A stretch of 64,000 bases of DNA from NCBI RefSeq assembly GCF_000381265.1, contig NZ_KB906270.1:53862-117861 (forward strand), written 5' to 3'. Within the stretch, counting starts at the first letter, position 1, and each line of letters starts with the position of its first letter. This DNA is from Curvibacter lanceolatus ATCC 14669. Its GTDB lineage: Bacteria > Pseudomonadota > Gammaproteobacteria > Burkholderiales > Burkholderiaceae_C. This document shows, piece after piece, positions 1 to 8,981 of this stretch. The notes beneath the pieces are model-generated. The model ran no database searches, was not told the origin of the DNA, and saw only the letters and a program-made list of their open reading frames with translations. Made by a program: the position numbers and the translations under genes.

Positions 1-2140
1 CGATGGTGTCGTGCTCGGCGGGTTCGTCGTGGGCGCGGTGGATCTGGTGAGCCGCCGCGGTGTACAGGGTCTCGTTGACCAGGGTTGACTTGCCCGAGCC
101 CGAGACCCCGGTCACGCAGGTCATCAGGCCCACCGGGAACTCGACCGTCACGTTCTTCAGGTTGTTGCCACGCGCGCCGGTGATGCGGATCACCTGGGCC
201 GGGTCTTTCTGCACGTGGCGCTGGGTGGGCACCTCGATGCGGCGTGCCCCGCTGAGGTACTGGCCGGTGAGCGACTGCGGGTTGGCGCGGATGTCGTCAA
301 ACGTGCCCTGGGCCATCACGCGCCCGCCGTGCACGCCCGCGCCCGGGCCCATGTCGATCACGTGGTTGGCGGCGCGCATCATGTCCTCGTCGTGCTCGAC
401 CACCAGCACGCTGTTGCCGATGTCGCGCAGGCGTTGCAGGGTGCTGATCAGGCGGTCGTTGTCGCGCTGGTGCAGGCCGATGCTGGGCTCGTCCAGCACA
501 TACATCACGCCGGTCAGGCCCGAGCCGATCTGGCTGGCCAGGCGGATGCGCTGGGCCTCACCGCCCGACAGGGTCTCGGCACTGCGGTCCAGGCTCAGGT
601 AGCTCAGGCCCACGTCGTTGAGGAACTTGAGGCGCGAGCTGATCTCGCGCACCACCTTGTCGGCGATCTCGGCCTTGGCGCCGTGCAGGTGCAACTGCTG
701 AAAGTACTCGTGGCACTCGCGCAGCGTCAGGTGGCTGACCTGGAAGATGGCGCGCGCCTCGGGCCCCTCGCCCAGGCGCACGTGGCGTGCCTCGGTGCGC
801 AGCCGGGCGCCGCCGCAGTCGGGGCAGGGCTGGGTGCTGCGCAGGCGGGCCAGTTCTTCGCGCACCACGGGTGAGTCGGTCTCGCGAAAGCGCCGCTGCA
901 TGTTCGGGATGATGCCCTCGAAGGGGTGCTTCTTGGTCACCTTGCGCGGCGCCTTGCCGGCGGCGCCTTCGAGCTCGTAGCTGAAGCGGATCTCGTCCAT
1001 GCCCGAGCCATAGAGAATGGCCTGGCGGGTGGCCTCGGGCAGAGTCTCGAAAGGGCTGTCGATGTCGAAGCCGTAATGCTCGGCCAGGCTTTCTAGCAAC
1101 GCGAAGTAGTGGGCGTTGCGCCGGTCCCAGCCCTTGATGGCGCCGCTGGCCAGGCTCAGTGTCGGGAAACCCACCACGCGCTGCGGGTCGAACACATCGG
1201 TGGCGCCCAGGCCATCGCAGGCCGGGCAGGCGCCCACCGGCGAGTTGAACGAGAACAGCCGCGGCTCCAGCTCGCTGAGTGAGTAGCTGCACACCGGGCA
1301 GGCGAAGCGGGCGTTGAACAGGTGCTCGGCCGGGCGCAGCGCGGCCGGGTCGGCGTCCATCTCGAGCGCGATGGCGCGGCCATCGGCCAGGCGCAGGGCG
1401 GCTTCGAAGCTTTCGGCCAGGCGCTGCTGCATGTCGGGGCGCACCTTCAGCCGGTCGATCACCACGTCGATGTCATGCTTTTCGTTCTTCTTGAGCGCGG
1501 GCAGCTGGTCGAACTCGTGCGACACGCCATCCACCCGGAAGCGCACATAGCCCTGGGCCTGCATGCTGGCAAACAGCTCGACGAACTCGCCCTTGCGCTC
1601 GCGTGCCACCGGGGCCAGGATCATCACCTTGGTCTCTTCGGGCAGGGCCAGCACGGCGTCGACCATCTGGCTCACGGTCTGGGCCTGCAGCGGCAGGCCG
1701 TGGGTGGGGCAGTGCGGGGTGCCGGCGCGGGCGAACAGCAGGCGCAGGTAGTCGTGGATCTCGGTCACCGTGCCCACGGTGGAGCGCGGGTTGTGCGAGG
1801 TGGCCTTCTGCTCGATCGAAATGGCCGGCGACAGGCCCTCGATCACGTCCACATCGGGCTTGTCCATCAACTGCAGAAATTGCCGCGCGTAGGCCGACAG
1901 GCTTTCCACATAGCGGCGCTGACCTTCGGCGTACAAGGTGTCGAAGGCCAGGCTCGACTTGCCCGAGCCCGACAAGCCGGTGATCACCACCAGCTGGTTG
2001 CGCGGGATGTCGAGGTCGATGTTCTTCAGGTTGTGGGTGCGCGCCCCGCGAACGCTGATGCGCTGCTGCCGCTGCTCGTTGACGAGGCTGGCCAGGTAGG
2101 GGCCGTCGGTAGAGGCGCTGTCGGGGGCAATGGGGTTCAC
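1..2140 (-). CDS. uvrA: UvrABC excinuclease subunit UvrA (3' end outside window)
   Basis: ATPase subunit of nucleotide excision repair that recognises DNA lesions with UvrB. An open minus-strand frame runs from a GTG at 2138-2140 (protein starts MNPIAPDS) off the left edge, giving about 713 codons. The first Walker A ([10 protein letters not shown]) lies near residue 50. A CPVC...CPAC zinc-binding cluster, the ABC signature LSGGEAQRI (about 540-580 bp) and the second Walker A ([10 protein letters not shown], about 90-120 bp) follow. The C-terminal part is cut off by the window. It is divergent from the MFS gene. I see no convincing LexA box in the 142-bp gap. Confidence 0.96.
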   Translation of the reverse strand, partial: MNPIAPDSASTDGPYLASLVNEQRQQRISVRGARTHNLKNIDLDIPRNQLVVITGLSGSGKSSLAFDTLYAEGQRRYVESLSAYARQFLQLMDKPDVDVIEGLSPAISIEQKATSHNPRSTVGTVTEIHDYLRLLFARAGTPHCPTHGLPLQAQTVSQMVDAVLALPEETKVMILAPVARERKGEFVELFASMQAQGYVRFRVDGVSHEFDQLPALKKNEKHDIDVVIDRLKVRPDMQQRLAESFEAALRLADGRAIALEMDADPAALRPAEHLFNARFACPVCSYSLSELEPRLFSFNSPVGACPACDGLGATDVFDPQRVVGFPTLSLASGAIKGWDRRNAHYFALLESLAEHYGFDIDSPFETLPEATRQAILYGSGMDEIRFSYELEGAAGKAPRKVTKKHPFEGIIPNMQRRFRETDSPVVREELARLRSTQPCPDCGGARLRTEARHVRLGEGPEARAIFQVSHLTLRECHEYFQQLHLHGAKAEIADKVVREISSRLKFLNDVGLSYLSLDRSAETLSGGEAQRIRLASQIGSGLTGVMYVLDEPSIGLHQRDNDRLISTLQRLRDIGNSVLVVEHDEDMMRAANHVIDMGPGAGVHGGRVMAQGTFDDIRANPQSLTGQYLSGARRIEVPTQRHVQKDPAQVIRITGARGNNLKNVTVEFPVGLMTCVTGVSGSGKSTLVNETLYTAAAHQIHRAHDEPAEHDTI

Positions 2141-2282
2141 GGTGATCCGGGCTGGGAAAAACCCACCATGATAGACACCACGTCACCGTTTGGCACAGGC
2201 CGGCTTGGCGGGCTTCGCTGACAATATGGCTTTTGTGCCTGAATGCCACGCGCATTCGCTTCTCTCCCCCTTTTCACACTCC

Positions 2283-3500
2283 ATGACCGCATCAACCGCT
2301 ATGACAGCGCTGGAGCGCCGCTCCACCCAGTCGCTGGCGTTCATCTTTGCCCTGCGCATGCTGGGCCTGTTCCTGGTGCTGCCCGTGTTTGCCCTGGAGG
2401 CGCGCAAATACCCAGGGGGCGATGACCCGGCCCTGGTGGGCCTGGCCATGGGCATCTACGGGCTCACCCAGGGGGTGCTGCAGATTCCCTTCGGCATCGC
2501 CTCCGACCGCTTCGGGCGCAAACCCGTGATCGTGGTCGGCCTGTTGCTGTTTGCGTTGGGCGCCTTCATCTCGGCCGGTGCCAGCACGCTGCACGGCCTG
2601 GTGCTGGGGCGGGCCCTGCAGGGCGCCGGGGCCATTTCGGCGGCGGTCACCGCCTTGCTGGCCGACCAGACCCGCGACGAGGTGCGCACCAAGGCCATGG
2701 CCCTGATCGGCGCCAGCATCGGGCTGATGTTTGCGCTGTCGCTGGTGCTGGCGCCGGTGCTGACGGCCTGGCTGGGCCTGTCGGGCCTGTTCGTGCTGAT
2801 CGCCCTGCTGGCCTTGAGCGGCGTGGCCGTGGTGCTGTGGCGTGTGCCCACGGCGCCGCCGCTGCCGGTGGACGCGCCCCGTGGCAGCCTGCGCGAGGTG
2901 CTGGCCCTGGGCTCGCTGCTGCGGCTTGATTTCGGTGTGTTCGTGCTGCACGCGGTGCAACTGGCCATGTGGGTGGCCGTGCCCTCGATGCTGGTGCAGG
3001 CGGGCCTGGAGAAAAGCCTGCACTGGCAGGTGTACCTGCCGGCCGTGCTGGCGTCTTTCGTGGTCATGGGCGGCACGCTGTTTCCGCTGGAGCGTCGAGG
3101 CCACCTGCGCCCGGTGTTCCTGGCCGCCATCGTGCTGATCGGCCTGGTGCAACTGGGCCTGTGGGCGGTGGTCGATCACCAGCCCGGCTTGCTCACCCTG
3201 GGCGGCCTGCTGTTCATCTTCTTCTGCGGCTTCAATGTGCTGGAGGCCAGCCAGCCAAGCCTGGCCTCGCGCCTGGCGCCGGCGCGCCTGCGCGGCACGG
3301 CGCTGGGCGTCTACAACACCCTGCAATCCCTGGGTTTGTTTGCCGGTGGCGCCCTGGGGGGGCTGCTGGCTCGGTCGGTGGGCCTGCATGGCCTGTTCCT
3401 GGTCAGCACCCTGGCCAGCGCCGTGTGGCTGCTGGTGGCCTGGCCCATGAGCACCCCGGGGCGTGTCGCCGCGCCCAGTAACGCCATAATCTCGCCCTGA
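2283..3500 (+). CDS. MFS transporter, YajR-like
   Basis: Inner-membrane major facilitator of about 405 residues with 12 predicted membrane helices. Near residue 70 is a loop 2-3 motif A, GIASDRFGRKP, typical of proton-driven drug/metabolite exporters. The N-terminal run (FALRMLGLFLVLPVFALEA) resembles YajR-type transporters, but the extra C-terminal ferredoxin-like domain of E. coli YajR is absent. The frame is open from 2190; I chose ATG 2283 because residues before it are not membrane-like. ATG 2301 is an alternative. It lies between uvrA and ssb, 16 bp before ssb. The substrate is unknown. Confidence 0.85.
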   Translation: MTASTAMTALERRSTQSLAFIFALRMLGLFLVLPVFALEARKYPGGDDPALVGLAMGIYGLTQGVLQIPFGIASDRFGRKPVIVVGLLLFALGAFISAGASTLHGLVLGRALQGAGAISAAVTALLADQTRDEVRTKAMALIGASIGLMFALSLVLAPVLTAWLGLSGLFVLIALLALSGVAVVLWRVPTAPPLPVDAPRGSLREVLALGSLLRLDFGVFVLHAVQLAMWVAVPSMLVQAGLEKSLHWQVYLPAVLASFVVMGGTLFPLERRGHLRPVFLAAIVLIGLVQLGLWAVVDHQPGLLTLGGLLFIFFCGFNVLEASQPSLASRLAPARLRGTALGVYNTLQSLGLFAGGALGGLLARSVGLHGLFLVSTLASAVWLLVAWPMSTPGRVAAPSNAIISP

Positions 3501-3516
3501 ATCGGAGAATTGAGCC

Positions 3517-4089
3517 ATGGCATCTGTCAATAAAGTCATCATCGTCGGCAACCTGGGGCGCGACCCCGAGATCCGCACCTTCCCCAGCGGCGACCAGGTG
3601 GCCAACGTCACCATCGCCACCACCGACCGCTGGAAAGACAAGCAGTCGGGCGAGATGAAGGAAGCCACCGAGTGGCACCGCGTGGTGTTCAACGGCCGCC
3701 TGGCTGAAATCGCAGGCCAGTACCTGCGCAAAGGTTCGCAGGTTTATGTGGAAGGCTCGCTGCGCACGCGCAAGTGGACCGACCAGGCCGGCGTCGAAAA
3801 ATACAGCACCGAAATCCGCGCCGACCAGATGCAGATGCTGGGCAGCCGCCAAGGCATGGGCGGTGGCGGCGGTGACGAGGGCGGCAGCTATGGCGGCGGT
3901 CAAGGCGGTGGCTACGGTGGCGGTCAGGGTGGCGGCCAAGGCGGTGGCTACGAAAGCGCCCCGCGCCGCGCCCCGGCTGCAGCCCCTGCCGCACGCGCCC
4001 CGGCCCCACGCCCGGCCCCAGCCCCAGCCCCCATGGCCAGCCGTCCGTCGTCGGGCTTTGACGACATGGACGACGACATCCCCTTCTGA
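3517..4089 (+). CDS. ssb: Single-stranded DNA-binding protein
   Basis: Binds ssDNA during replication, recombination and repair. The N-terminal OB fold (about residues 1-110) begins [21 protein letters not shown] glycine-rich linker with repeated GGGQGGG-type segments (about 115-145) and an Ala/Pro-rich stretch follow. The protein ends in the acidic tip DDMDDDIPF, which docks partner proteins. At 190 residues it is slightly longer than E. coli SSB because of the linker. An AGAA/GGAG-like site precedes ATG 3517, and a strong terminator follows at 4167. Confidence 0.97.
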   Translation: MASVNKVIIVGNLGRDPEIRTFPSGDQVANVTIATTDRWKDKQSGEMKEATEWHRVVFNGRLAEIAGQYLRKGSQVYVEGSLRTRKWTDQAGVEKYSTEIRADQMQMLGSRQGMGGGGGDEGGSYGGGQGGGYGGGQGGGQGGGYESAPRRAPAAAPAARAPAPRPAPAPAPMASRPSSGFDDMDDDIPF

Positions 4090-4166
4090 GGATGAGCTTT
4101 ACCGCACCTTGATGAGGTGCGCCGACAGGGCCTCATGCCGGCAACGGCTGGCATGATGAGCCGCTG

Positions 4167-4192
4167 GGCCCCATGGTCGCGGGGCCGTTTTT
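4167..4192 (+). terminator. Intrinsic terminator after ssb
   Basis: GGCCCC, an 8-nt loop, then GGGGCC, followed by G and five T. It sits 77 bp after the ssb stop codon. Confidence 0.8.
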
Positions 4193-4198
4193 GAACGT

Positions 4199-4316
4199 GG
4201 GGCGCCGACTGGATTCGACATGGGTGACAACCCATCCACTTGGTCCACAAGGGGGCTGTCTCTGCCAAGGGACGATGGCCTCGTGCGCAGGCCAACGTGC
4301 CAGAAGATCCACCTGA
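4199..4316 (+). ncRNA. Segment resembling the 5' (coding) domain of tmRNA, probably degenerate
   Basis: The segment opens GGGGCGCCGACTGGATTCGA (4199-4218), very like the 5' end and D-loop-like part of tmRNA. About 65 nt in, at 4263-4284, TGCCAAGGGACGATGG followed by CCTCGT resembles the first pseudoknot of tmRNA (E. coli has TGCCGAGGGGCGGTTGG then CCTCGT). A short frame, GCA at 4287 to TGA at 4314-4316, would encode AGQRARRST. That lacks the usual -ALAA end of a degradation tag. I find no T-arm (GGTTCGA) or CCA acceptor end within 1 kb on either side, so a working gene is not supported. A decayed fragment or paralogue is my best reading. Similarity was judged from memory. Confidence 0.35.
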
Positions 4317-5783
4317 CCCGCTTTCACATGCGGGTTGCAAGCCCGGCCTGTGGTTTCGCGACACCCGCATCGAAGGGTGTGGCCCCCCCCGGCGGGCCGG
4401 GCACCGTTCTGCACTTTCCAAGCTCTCAGGCCATCGGGCCCGGTTTGTCCCCGATCTCGGTGGCAGTCGATCAACTTCTGGTTCCTCCTGCGCGGGTCTT
4501 CTTGTCTGGCGAAAGAGCCCGCGCTGTCCCGGGCGGGTCGACGCCCTGACCATGCCCCCCGTGCGTGCCTTGCTGCGCCACCCGCCGGTCTCCCAGGCAG
4601 GGGTGGGCGCTCGCTGGAGCGTCGGCCGGCCAGACCCCACGCGTGCGACACCTTCATGAAAACCATGTTTCCAGTCGTCACGCCCATGGCTATTCTTTGA
4701 ATGCATTGGCAAATTTTTACTTTTCCACCTCAATTTCCGCAGTGATTGAGTGCTTGTATTTGATAAATATGTAAAAAAATATCAATTTAAAGATGAAAGG
4801 TATAAAATATGCGCGTGAAGCATCAGTGAGTGGTCTTCTTGACAAGGAAGGAAGCAAATTGTTACATTCTGTAAGTGACCGTGCTGATGACGGTGGCACC
4901 GGGGCCTCAAAGCCCGATGTCTGCGACGCCGGTCTGAGTTCTCCGGCCCGGTGTAAGGGGATGGACGTGGCTAGAGGGCTCGTCACACCCCTTGCCCCAT
5001 CAACTGATTCGGCTGACAGACTGATGGCACAGGAGGCGGTGATCGCCGCTGGAATCCATGACTGACATGAAGAGCGTCGACAGGCTCTTGCCTGGGCTGG
5101 ATACGGCATCGACCACGGGGCTGCATTGGAGCCCGGTGCAGCCTGAAGTTCTGGATTGCATGACGCGGGATCACGGTCGCGCCGAACGGCCTCCGCGAAA
5201 GCCCGGGTGCCGTGTGGGCCCTGCCACCGCACAGTCTGCTTCAAAGCAGCATGGCATTCTCCCATCGGTGCCGCTTTCATCTCCAGAACTGGAGTGCGGT
5301 CCGTGGTCATCGGGTGTGTGTCCGGCGACCCGGGCTGGCTGCCGCGATGCCGCTCGCCGTGAGCCTGGCGCGCGCGCCCCCCGCCAATCAGTGAACTATT
5401 ACCGTATATGAAAAGATTGATACATCATTTATTCCCCCCCTCATGACGGCATCCGTCTGCGTTTCTAGAATTCGAGACAGTTTGCTAAAACCATCGGTCG
5501 GCCACGGGGTCGAGGTGGTCTGTCGATCCCTTGGCAAGGCCCGAAAATGCCCCATATCCCGAACGAACCGCGACAGCCTCCCAGCATCGGATCCACCATG
5601 AGTCAACGCACGTATGCCAGCGCAGCCTGCGCCATCAGGATGAAGCGCCTGCCAAGTGACCTCCGGGCAGAAGGCCTTCTGCCGGGGGGGGCTCGCCTGC
5701 GGTCTGGGATGGCTTCGGTTGGGGTGGCGACTGGAGTCTGCATACAGGTTCATGGTGACCATGGGCTCCGGCGCGGCGATGTC
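4317..5783. other. Long gene-poor stretch
   Basis: I can support no gene here. Short frames exist on both strands (for example 4793-5065 and 5058-5411, plus strand), but none has a ribosome-binding site with a recognisable product. The part at 4690-4870 is strongly AT-rich, with TATAAAAT-like stretches near 4800, and the rest is GC-rich. It may be decayed coding DNA or hold unrecognised RNA. Confidence 0.5.
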
Positions 5784-5969
5784 CTAAGGAGGCAGTCGGA
5801 TGAGCACGCCAAGAATCTCGAGATAGGCGGAAGAACAGAAAGGGCAGCCGAAATGACAGGCGGTGGGAATGCACGACATCCATCGCCGCGGCGGCTGCTT
5901 GCTCAACTGCGTGCCACATTGGCTGCACACCGTGAAGAAGCTGGCTCTTGACAGTTCTGCGTCATACAT
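5784..5969 (-). CDS. Small cysteine-rich putative zinc-binding protein
   Basis: A 61-residue frame beginning MYDAELSRASFF. A GGAGGG ribosome-binding site lies 4 nt before ATG 5967-5969. It has six cysteines: CSQC near residues 15-18, single Cys near 33 and 39, and CPFC near 43-46, with a His near the fifth position. This spacing suggests a zinc ribbon or knuckle. I do not recognise the family. It is divergent from the MarR-like gene 14 bp away and could be co-regulated with it. The good ribosome-binding site and paired CxxC motifs are the reasons for calling it. Confidence 0.45.
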   Translation of the reverse strand: MYDAELSRASFFTVCSQCGTQLSKQPPRRWMSCIPTACHFGCPFCSSAYLEILGVLIRLPP

Positions 5970-5983
5970 AAAACCCTCCAATC

Positions 5984-6439
5984 ATGGAATCCATATACCC
6001 TTCGAATTGTGATGACCCACTGATGCCTGTATTAATAAGTCAACCCGGCCAGTCCTCGGAATTCACATCGACCAAAGCATCAAATGGTATGGATGAGAAT
6101 CCCAAAAAACCGCTGTCTGCCGCGTATTTCCGTTTTCTTCAAGTGGCGCGGGTCATTCAGTCAGAAACCTTGTCGAATCATCTGGATGTCAATTCATTGG
6201 CGCTTCTGGAGACAATCACCCTGTGCTGGTTCGAGGGCAAGCCCCTGACGATCAGCCAGGTCATCGGCCTGAGCGAACTGGGTTCGCCGGCCACTTTGCA
6301 CAAGCGCCTGGCCAAGCTTCGGGAAAACGACCTGGTCATTGCCCAATCCATCGAAGGCGACACCCGCTCGAAATTGATTGTTCCGTCCGAAAAATCGATG
6401 GCTTATTTTGAGCGGCTTGGTTATTACTTCAATAATTGA
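5984..6439 (+). CDS. MarR-like winged-helix protein
   Basis: A protein of up to 151 residues. Residues 45-150 read as a winged helix-turn-helix: LSAAYFRFLQVARVIQS, then TISQVIGLSELGSPATLHKR, where the recognition helix falls, and a wing region ending EGDTRSKLIVPS. It is probably a DNA-binding regulator; no ligand or target can be inferred. The start is uncertain: ATG 5984 has no clear ribosome-binding site, and ATG 6089 (MDENPKKPL) would remove a non-conserved leader. Its last 246 bp overlap the convergent membrane-protein frame. Base composition is lower in GC than the flanking core genes. Confidence 0.65.
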   Translation: MESIYPSNCDDPLMPVLISQPGQSSEFTSTKASNGMDENPKKPLSAAYFRFLQVARVIQSETLSNHLDVNSLALLETITLCWFEGKPLTISQVIGLSELGSPATLHKRLAKLRENDLVIAQSIEGDTRSKLIVPSEKSMAYFERLGYYFNN

Positions 6440-7027
6440 TTTCTTGGATGTGATTCGGAGTATGAATATCAAAAAACGAAGCTGAATAACCGCGAGTCCG
6501 ATTCCAAGCAGATTGCTGATCAAATCTTGGCGAAAATAATCGGTATACGACAACGGTCCTTCGATGATTTTATTTATTGCGCTGAATAGCAGCGATTGAA
6601 AGAGCGAATAGCAAAAGGCCAGACTGGAAAATTTTCCAATGCTGAGTCGGATCAGGTTCGGGTCGATTTCGAGCAGTTTGAATGACGCCATTCGGCACAC
6701 CAATGGTGTCACTGCAAGCAGGATCTGAGCCCATTGCTGGCTCATGAGGGGCAGTGCCTCGTGCACGCCCTGCGCCATGTAGCCCTGCGCCACGCCGATG
6801 GCGATGGCACCGCTTTTCGAAAAAATAACCACCAGGATGAAGCTGATGCCGCGATTCAGGGTGCTCAGCACCAGTTCCGCATCGCTGTGCTGCACCGAAA
6901 GAAGGGCTGCTGAGTGCTCCAACACACAGGCCAGCATGAAGATGACGCTGCAGATGCAGAAGTGCTCAAGACCAAAGCGCCAAAACTGGGGCCCCTGCTC
7001 CCTCGCCCATTCGAGGTAACGCTTCAT
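6194..7027 (-). CDS. Putative multi-pass membrane protein
   Basis: A frame of 277 residues. Roughly residues 1-200 are strongly hydrophobic with about five to six helices (FGLEHFCICSVIFMLACVL, ISFILVVIFSKSGAIAIGVA, LLGIGLAVIQLRFLIFIL). I do not recognise the family. The last 75 or so residues lie antisense to the MarR-like gene and read like a shadow of it (polar, Q/R-rich), so the native protein may end near 6430. A run of six T (minus strand) near 6470 would, if one base longer, lead to a TGA at 6429-6431. It follows the PAS gene by 203 bp on the same strand. Confidence 0.55.
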   Translation of the reverse strand: MKRYLEWAREQGPQFWRFGLEHFCICSVIFMLACVLEHSAALLSVQHSDAELVLSTLNRGISFILVVIFSKSGAIAIGVAQGYMAQGVHEALPLMSQQWAQILLAVTPLVCRMASFKLLEIDPNLIRLSIGKFSSLAFCYSLFQSLLFSAINKIIEGPLSYTDYFRQDLISNLLGIGLAVIQLRFLIFILRITSKKSIIEVITKPLKISHRFFGRNNQFRAGVAFDGLGNDQVVFPKLGQALVQSGRRTQFAQADDLADRQGLALEPAQGDCLQKRQ

Positions 7028-7230
7028 CGCCGGGCCAGGGAGGAGGGGGGCGTGTCACGCGTTGGGGCCTGACGACCCTCTGCCGCCGTGAGTCTGTTCC
7101 AGCTGGGGGGGGCGGGTGAGCCATGAGTGGCCCGATGTGTGTGAGTTTGTTTTTTTCATTTCCCTCTCCTGTGCTCTGGATCCTCCGTGAAGCTCTGCCG
7201 GAACTCCAGAGGTGCATGGCTGCTTGGCGC

Positions 7231-8055
7231 TCAGGTCTCGGCTTTGTCCAGGCCGTAGACCTCATTGAAATACTGACGCAAATCTTCGTCGGTCTTGATG
7301 TGGCTTCTCTTCTGCTTTTCCGCTTCCATGACGGAATGTGTGACGTCGCGGAAGAACAAAATGCCGGAGATGGATTCTGAACGGATGGTCATGCGTGACA
7401 GTTGAACCAGCGTCTTCCGGGGCCAATCGATCTCGATGATGCATTGGTAGTTGGGTGTATTCAAAGATGAGTTCAGCATCTTCTCGTAGAGGTATCCGAA
7501 TTGTGGAAACGGCTTGAGCGGTTGGCAGTTCAATTGGACGGCGGCCAGGATTTCCGCCGGTGGCATGTGCATCAGATCCTGGATGTGCAGGTCGAAAAGT
7601 GTGCTGAAACTTTCGTTGATGCGGGTGCATTCTCCGTTGGCATCCAGCAGAACCCAGGCGTCCAGGGCGGGCTCGCTGGCGGCGACAGGCCCTTTGGTCT
7701 TGGTGTTGTGTCGCACCTGACCACGCATGGGTCGCGCGACGATGGCTTCTTCAGGTGCGTGTGCTCGACCTGGTTGTCCTAACCACGAGGTCTCTGGTGC
7801 CACGAAGGCCGTGGCGTTGGGTGAGGGCTGGATCCGCAGGTGCGCGGAGAGCCACTGCAACACGGCCCTGATGGGGTGGATGGCACCCCTGAAGCCTGGT
7901 TTCAGGGGGACCTCGAACGAGGGCCAGTGGAATTCTGAATCGGCAAAAAATGGTTTGGAGCGCTCTTTGGCACGGCCGATCCTCCCGCTTCTGGCCGCGG
8001 TCTCTTCCCGGGTGAATGGGTGAAGGCGCGTTGGTGTCTTGGCAAAGACGTGCAT
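7231..8055 (-). CDS. PAS-domain protein without an output domain
   Basis: A 274-residue soluble protein. GGAG stands 6 nt before ATG 8053-8055. Residues 1-125 are a low-similarity, Pro/Arg-rich region. Residues 130-250 look like one PAS sensor domain (DAWVLLDANGECTRINESF... then SGILFFRDVTHSVMEAEKQ), followed by a short charged tail ending EVYGLDKAET. No kinase, GGDEF, EAL or DNA-binding domain is visible, so any signal must pass to a partner. The membrane protein just downstream on the same strand is a candidate. The function is unknown. Confidence 0.65.
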   Translation of the reverse strand: MHVFAKTPTRLHPFTREETAARSGRIGRAKERSKPFFADSEFHWPSFEVPLKPGFRGAIHPIRAVLQWLSAHLRIQPSPNATAFVAPETSWLGQPGRAHAPEEAIVARPMRGQVRHNTKTKGPVAASEPALDAWVLLDANGECTRINESFSTLFDLHIQDLMHMPPAEILAAVQLNCQPLKPFPQFGYLYEKMLNSSLNTPNYQCIIEIDWPRKTLVQLSRMTIRSESISGILFFRDVTHSVMEAEKQKRSHIKTDEDLRQYFNEVYGLDKAET

Positions 8056-8981
8056 AGGAACTCCAACTCTTGGTATTTATTGTTTACAACCCTCAAGCAC
8101 ACTGGCATATATATCATTTATAATATTTAATCATTTTTTCAAATGACTAAATTGATTTTCCCCCGTCGCCAATAGTGCTTGTTTATATAATTTATAAGTA
8201 AAATCGGGGCTTGTCAAACGATCTTTGAAAAGCGCGGCACAGCGTCAGGGCGCGGCCTCAATGCTGGCTGGGGGATGCTTCCACCGTGCCCTGCGATGCG
8301 GGGGGATGGTGCTGGCATGGAGCCGCTCTCGGCGGCGTTCGCCGCGAGCTTTATTGGGGAAGCCCGCCAGCGCTGGGGGCCGGTCTTTGCGGTACCCGCG
8401 CCTGTCCATGCAGCTCGCTGAAAGTTGGGACAGAATCAGACCGTGTTTTGCTGTGATTCAAGAGTCCGGCGAGCAAGTGTTGGAGATTCCCGGTTTGGCG
8501 AATGAGCATTTCGGGCCGGTGAGGCACCTCTTTTCGCATTGGAGGAATGGGTTGAACCTCGTGAGCAAATATTTCATATTTGATTTTTGAGTGTCACTTT
8601 CATTCACTCGGAGCAAAACTTTCCGGTGAAAGGCCCCCGCCGACCTTTGCTTCGAATTTGCCGTGGAAAAGGCCTGCTGAGTTGGCAGCGCCATGGACTT
8701 CGAGGCGAGGCTGGGCCCCTCAGATTCACGGCATGGGGCCTTGGTTTCGCTTCCATTCTGGCGGCGTCTCCAGGCGCGTTGGTGTGCGAACCGCCGTTGC
8801 GCAGGTTGTGCAACCGCTGCGCGGTGTCCTTTGTGGTGGGGCTTTCGTGACAATGTTGTCTCAGCGGGCGGGCGTGCGCGGGTGGGCCGGGCCAAAGCCT
8901 GTAACATCGCGTAAGTTTGCTTTGGGGCGGCCTGTGTCTGCGCCAAGGTCGGGGGCTGCGGCTGTCACGAGGATCACGCAA
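8056..8981. other. Intergenic region, AT-rich then GC-rich
   Basis: No gene can be supported. 8090-8210 is very AT-rich (TATATAATTTATAA near 8185-8200) and probably holds the promoter of the PAS gene on the minus strand. The lipoprotein frame is open from 8580, but its residues before about 8934 do not resemble a signal peptide or protein domain. Confidence 0.5.

Noticed and set aside
2292..3731. Open minus-strand frame of 479 codons opposite the MFS gene
   Set aside because: Gln/His-rich shadow covering two genes that are clearly coded on the plus strand.
4240..4659. Plus-strand frame of 139 codons after ssb
   Set aside because: It crosses the tmRNA-like segment, has no ribosome-binding site and an Arg/Pro-rich product like random GC-rich DNA.
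8580..8981. Upstream extension of the lipoprotein frame to an ATG at 8580
   Set aside because: It would bury the lipoprotein signal about 134 residues inside the protein.
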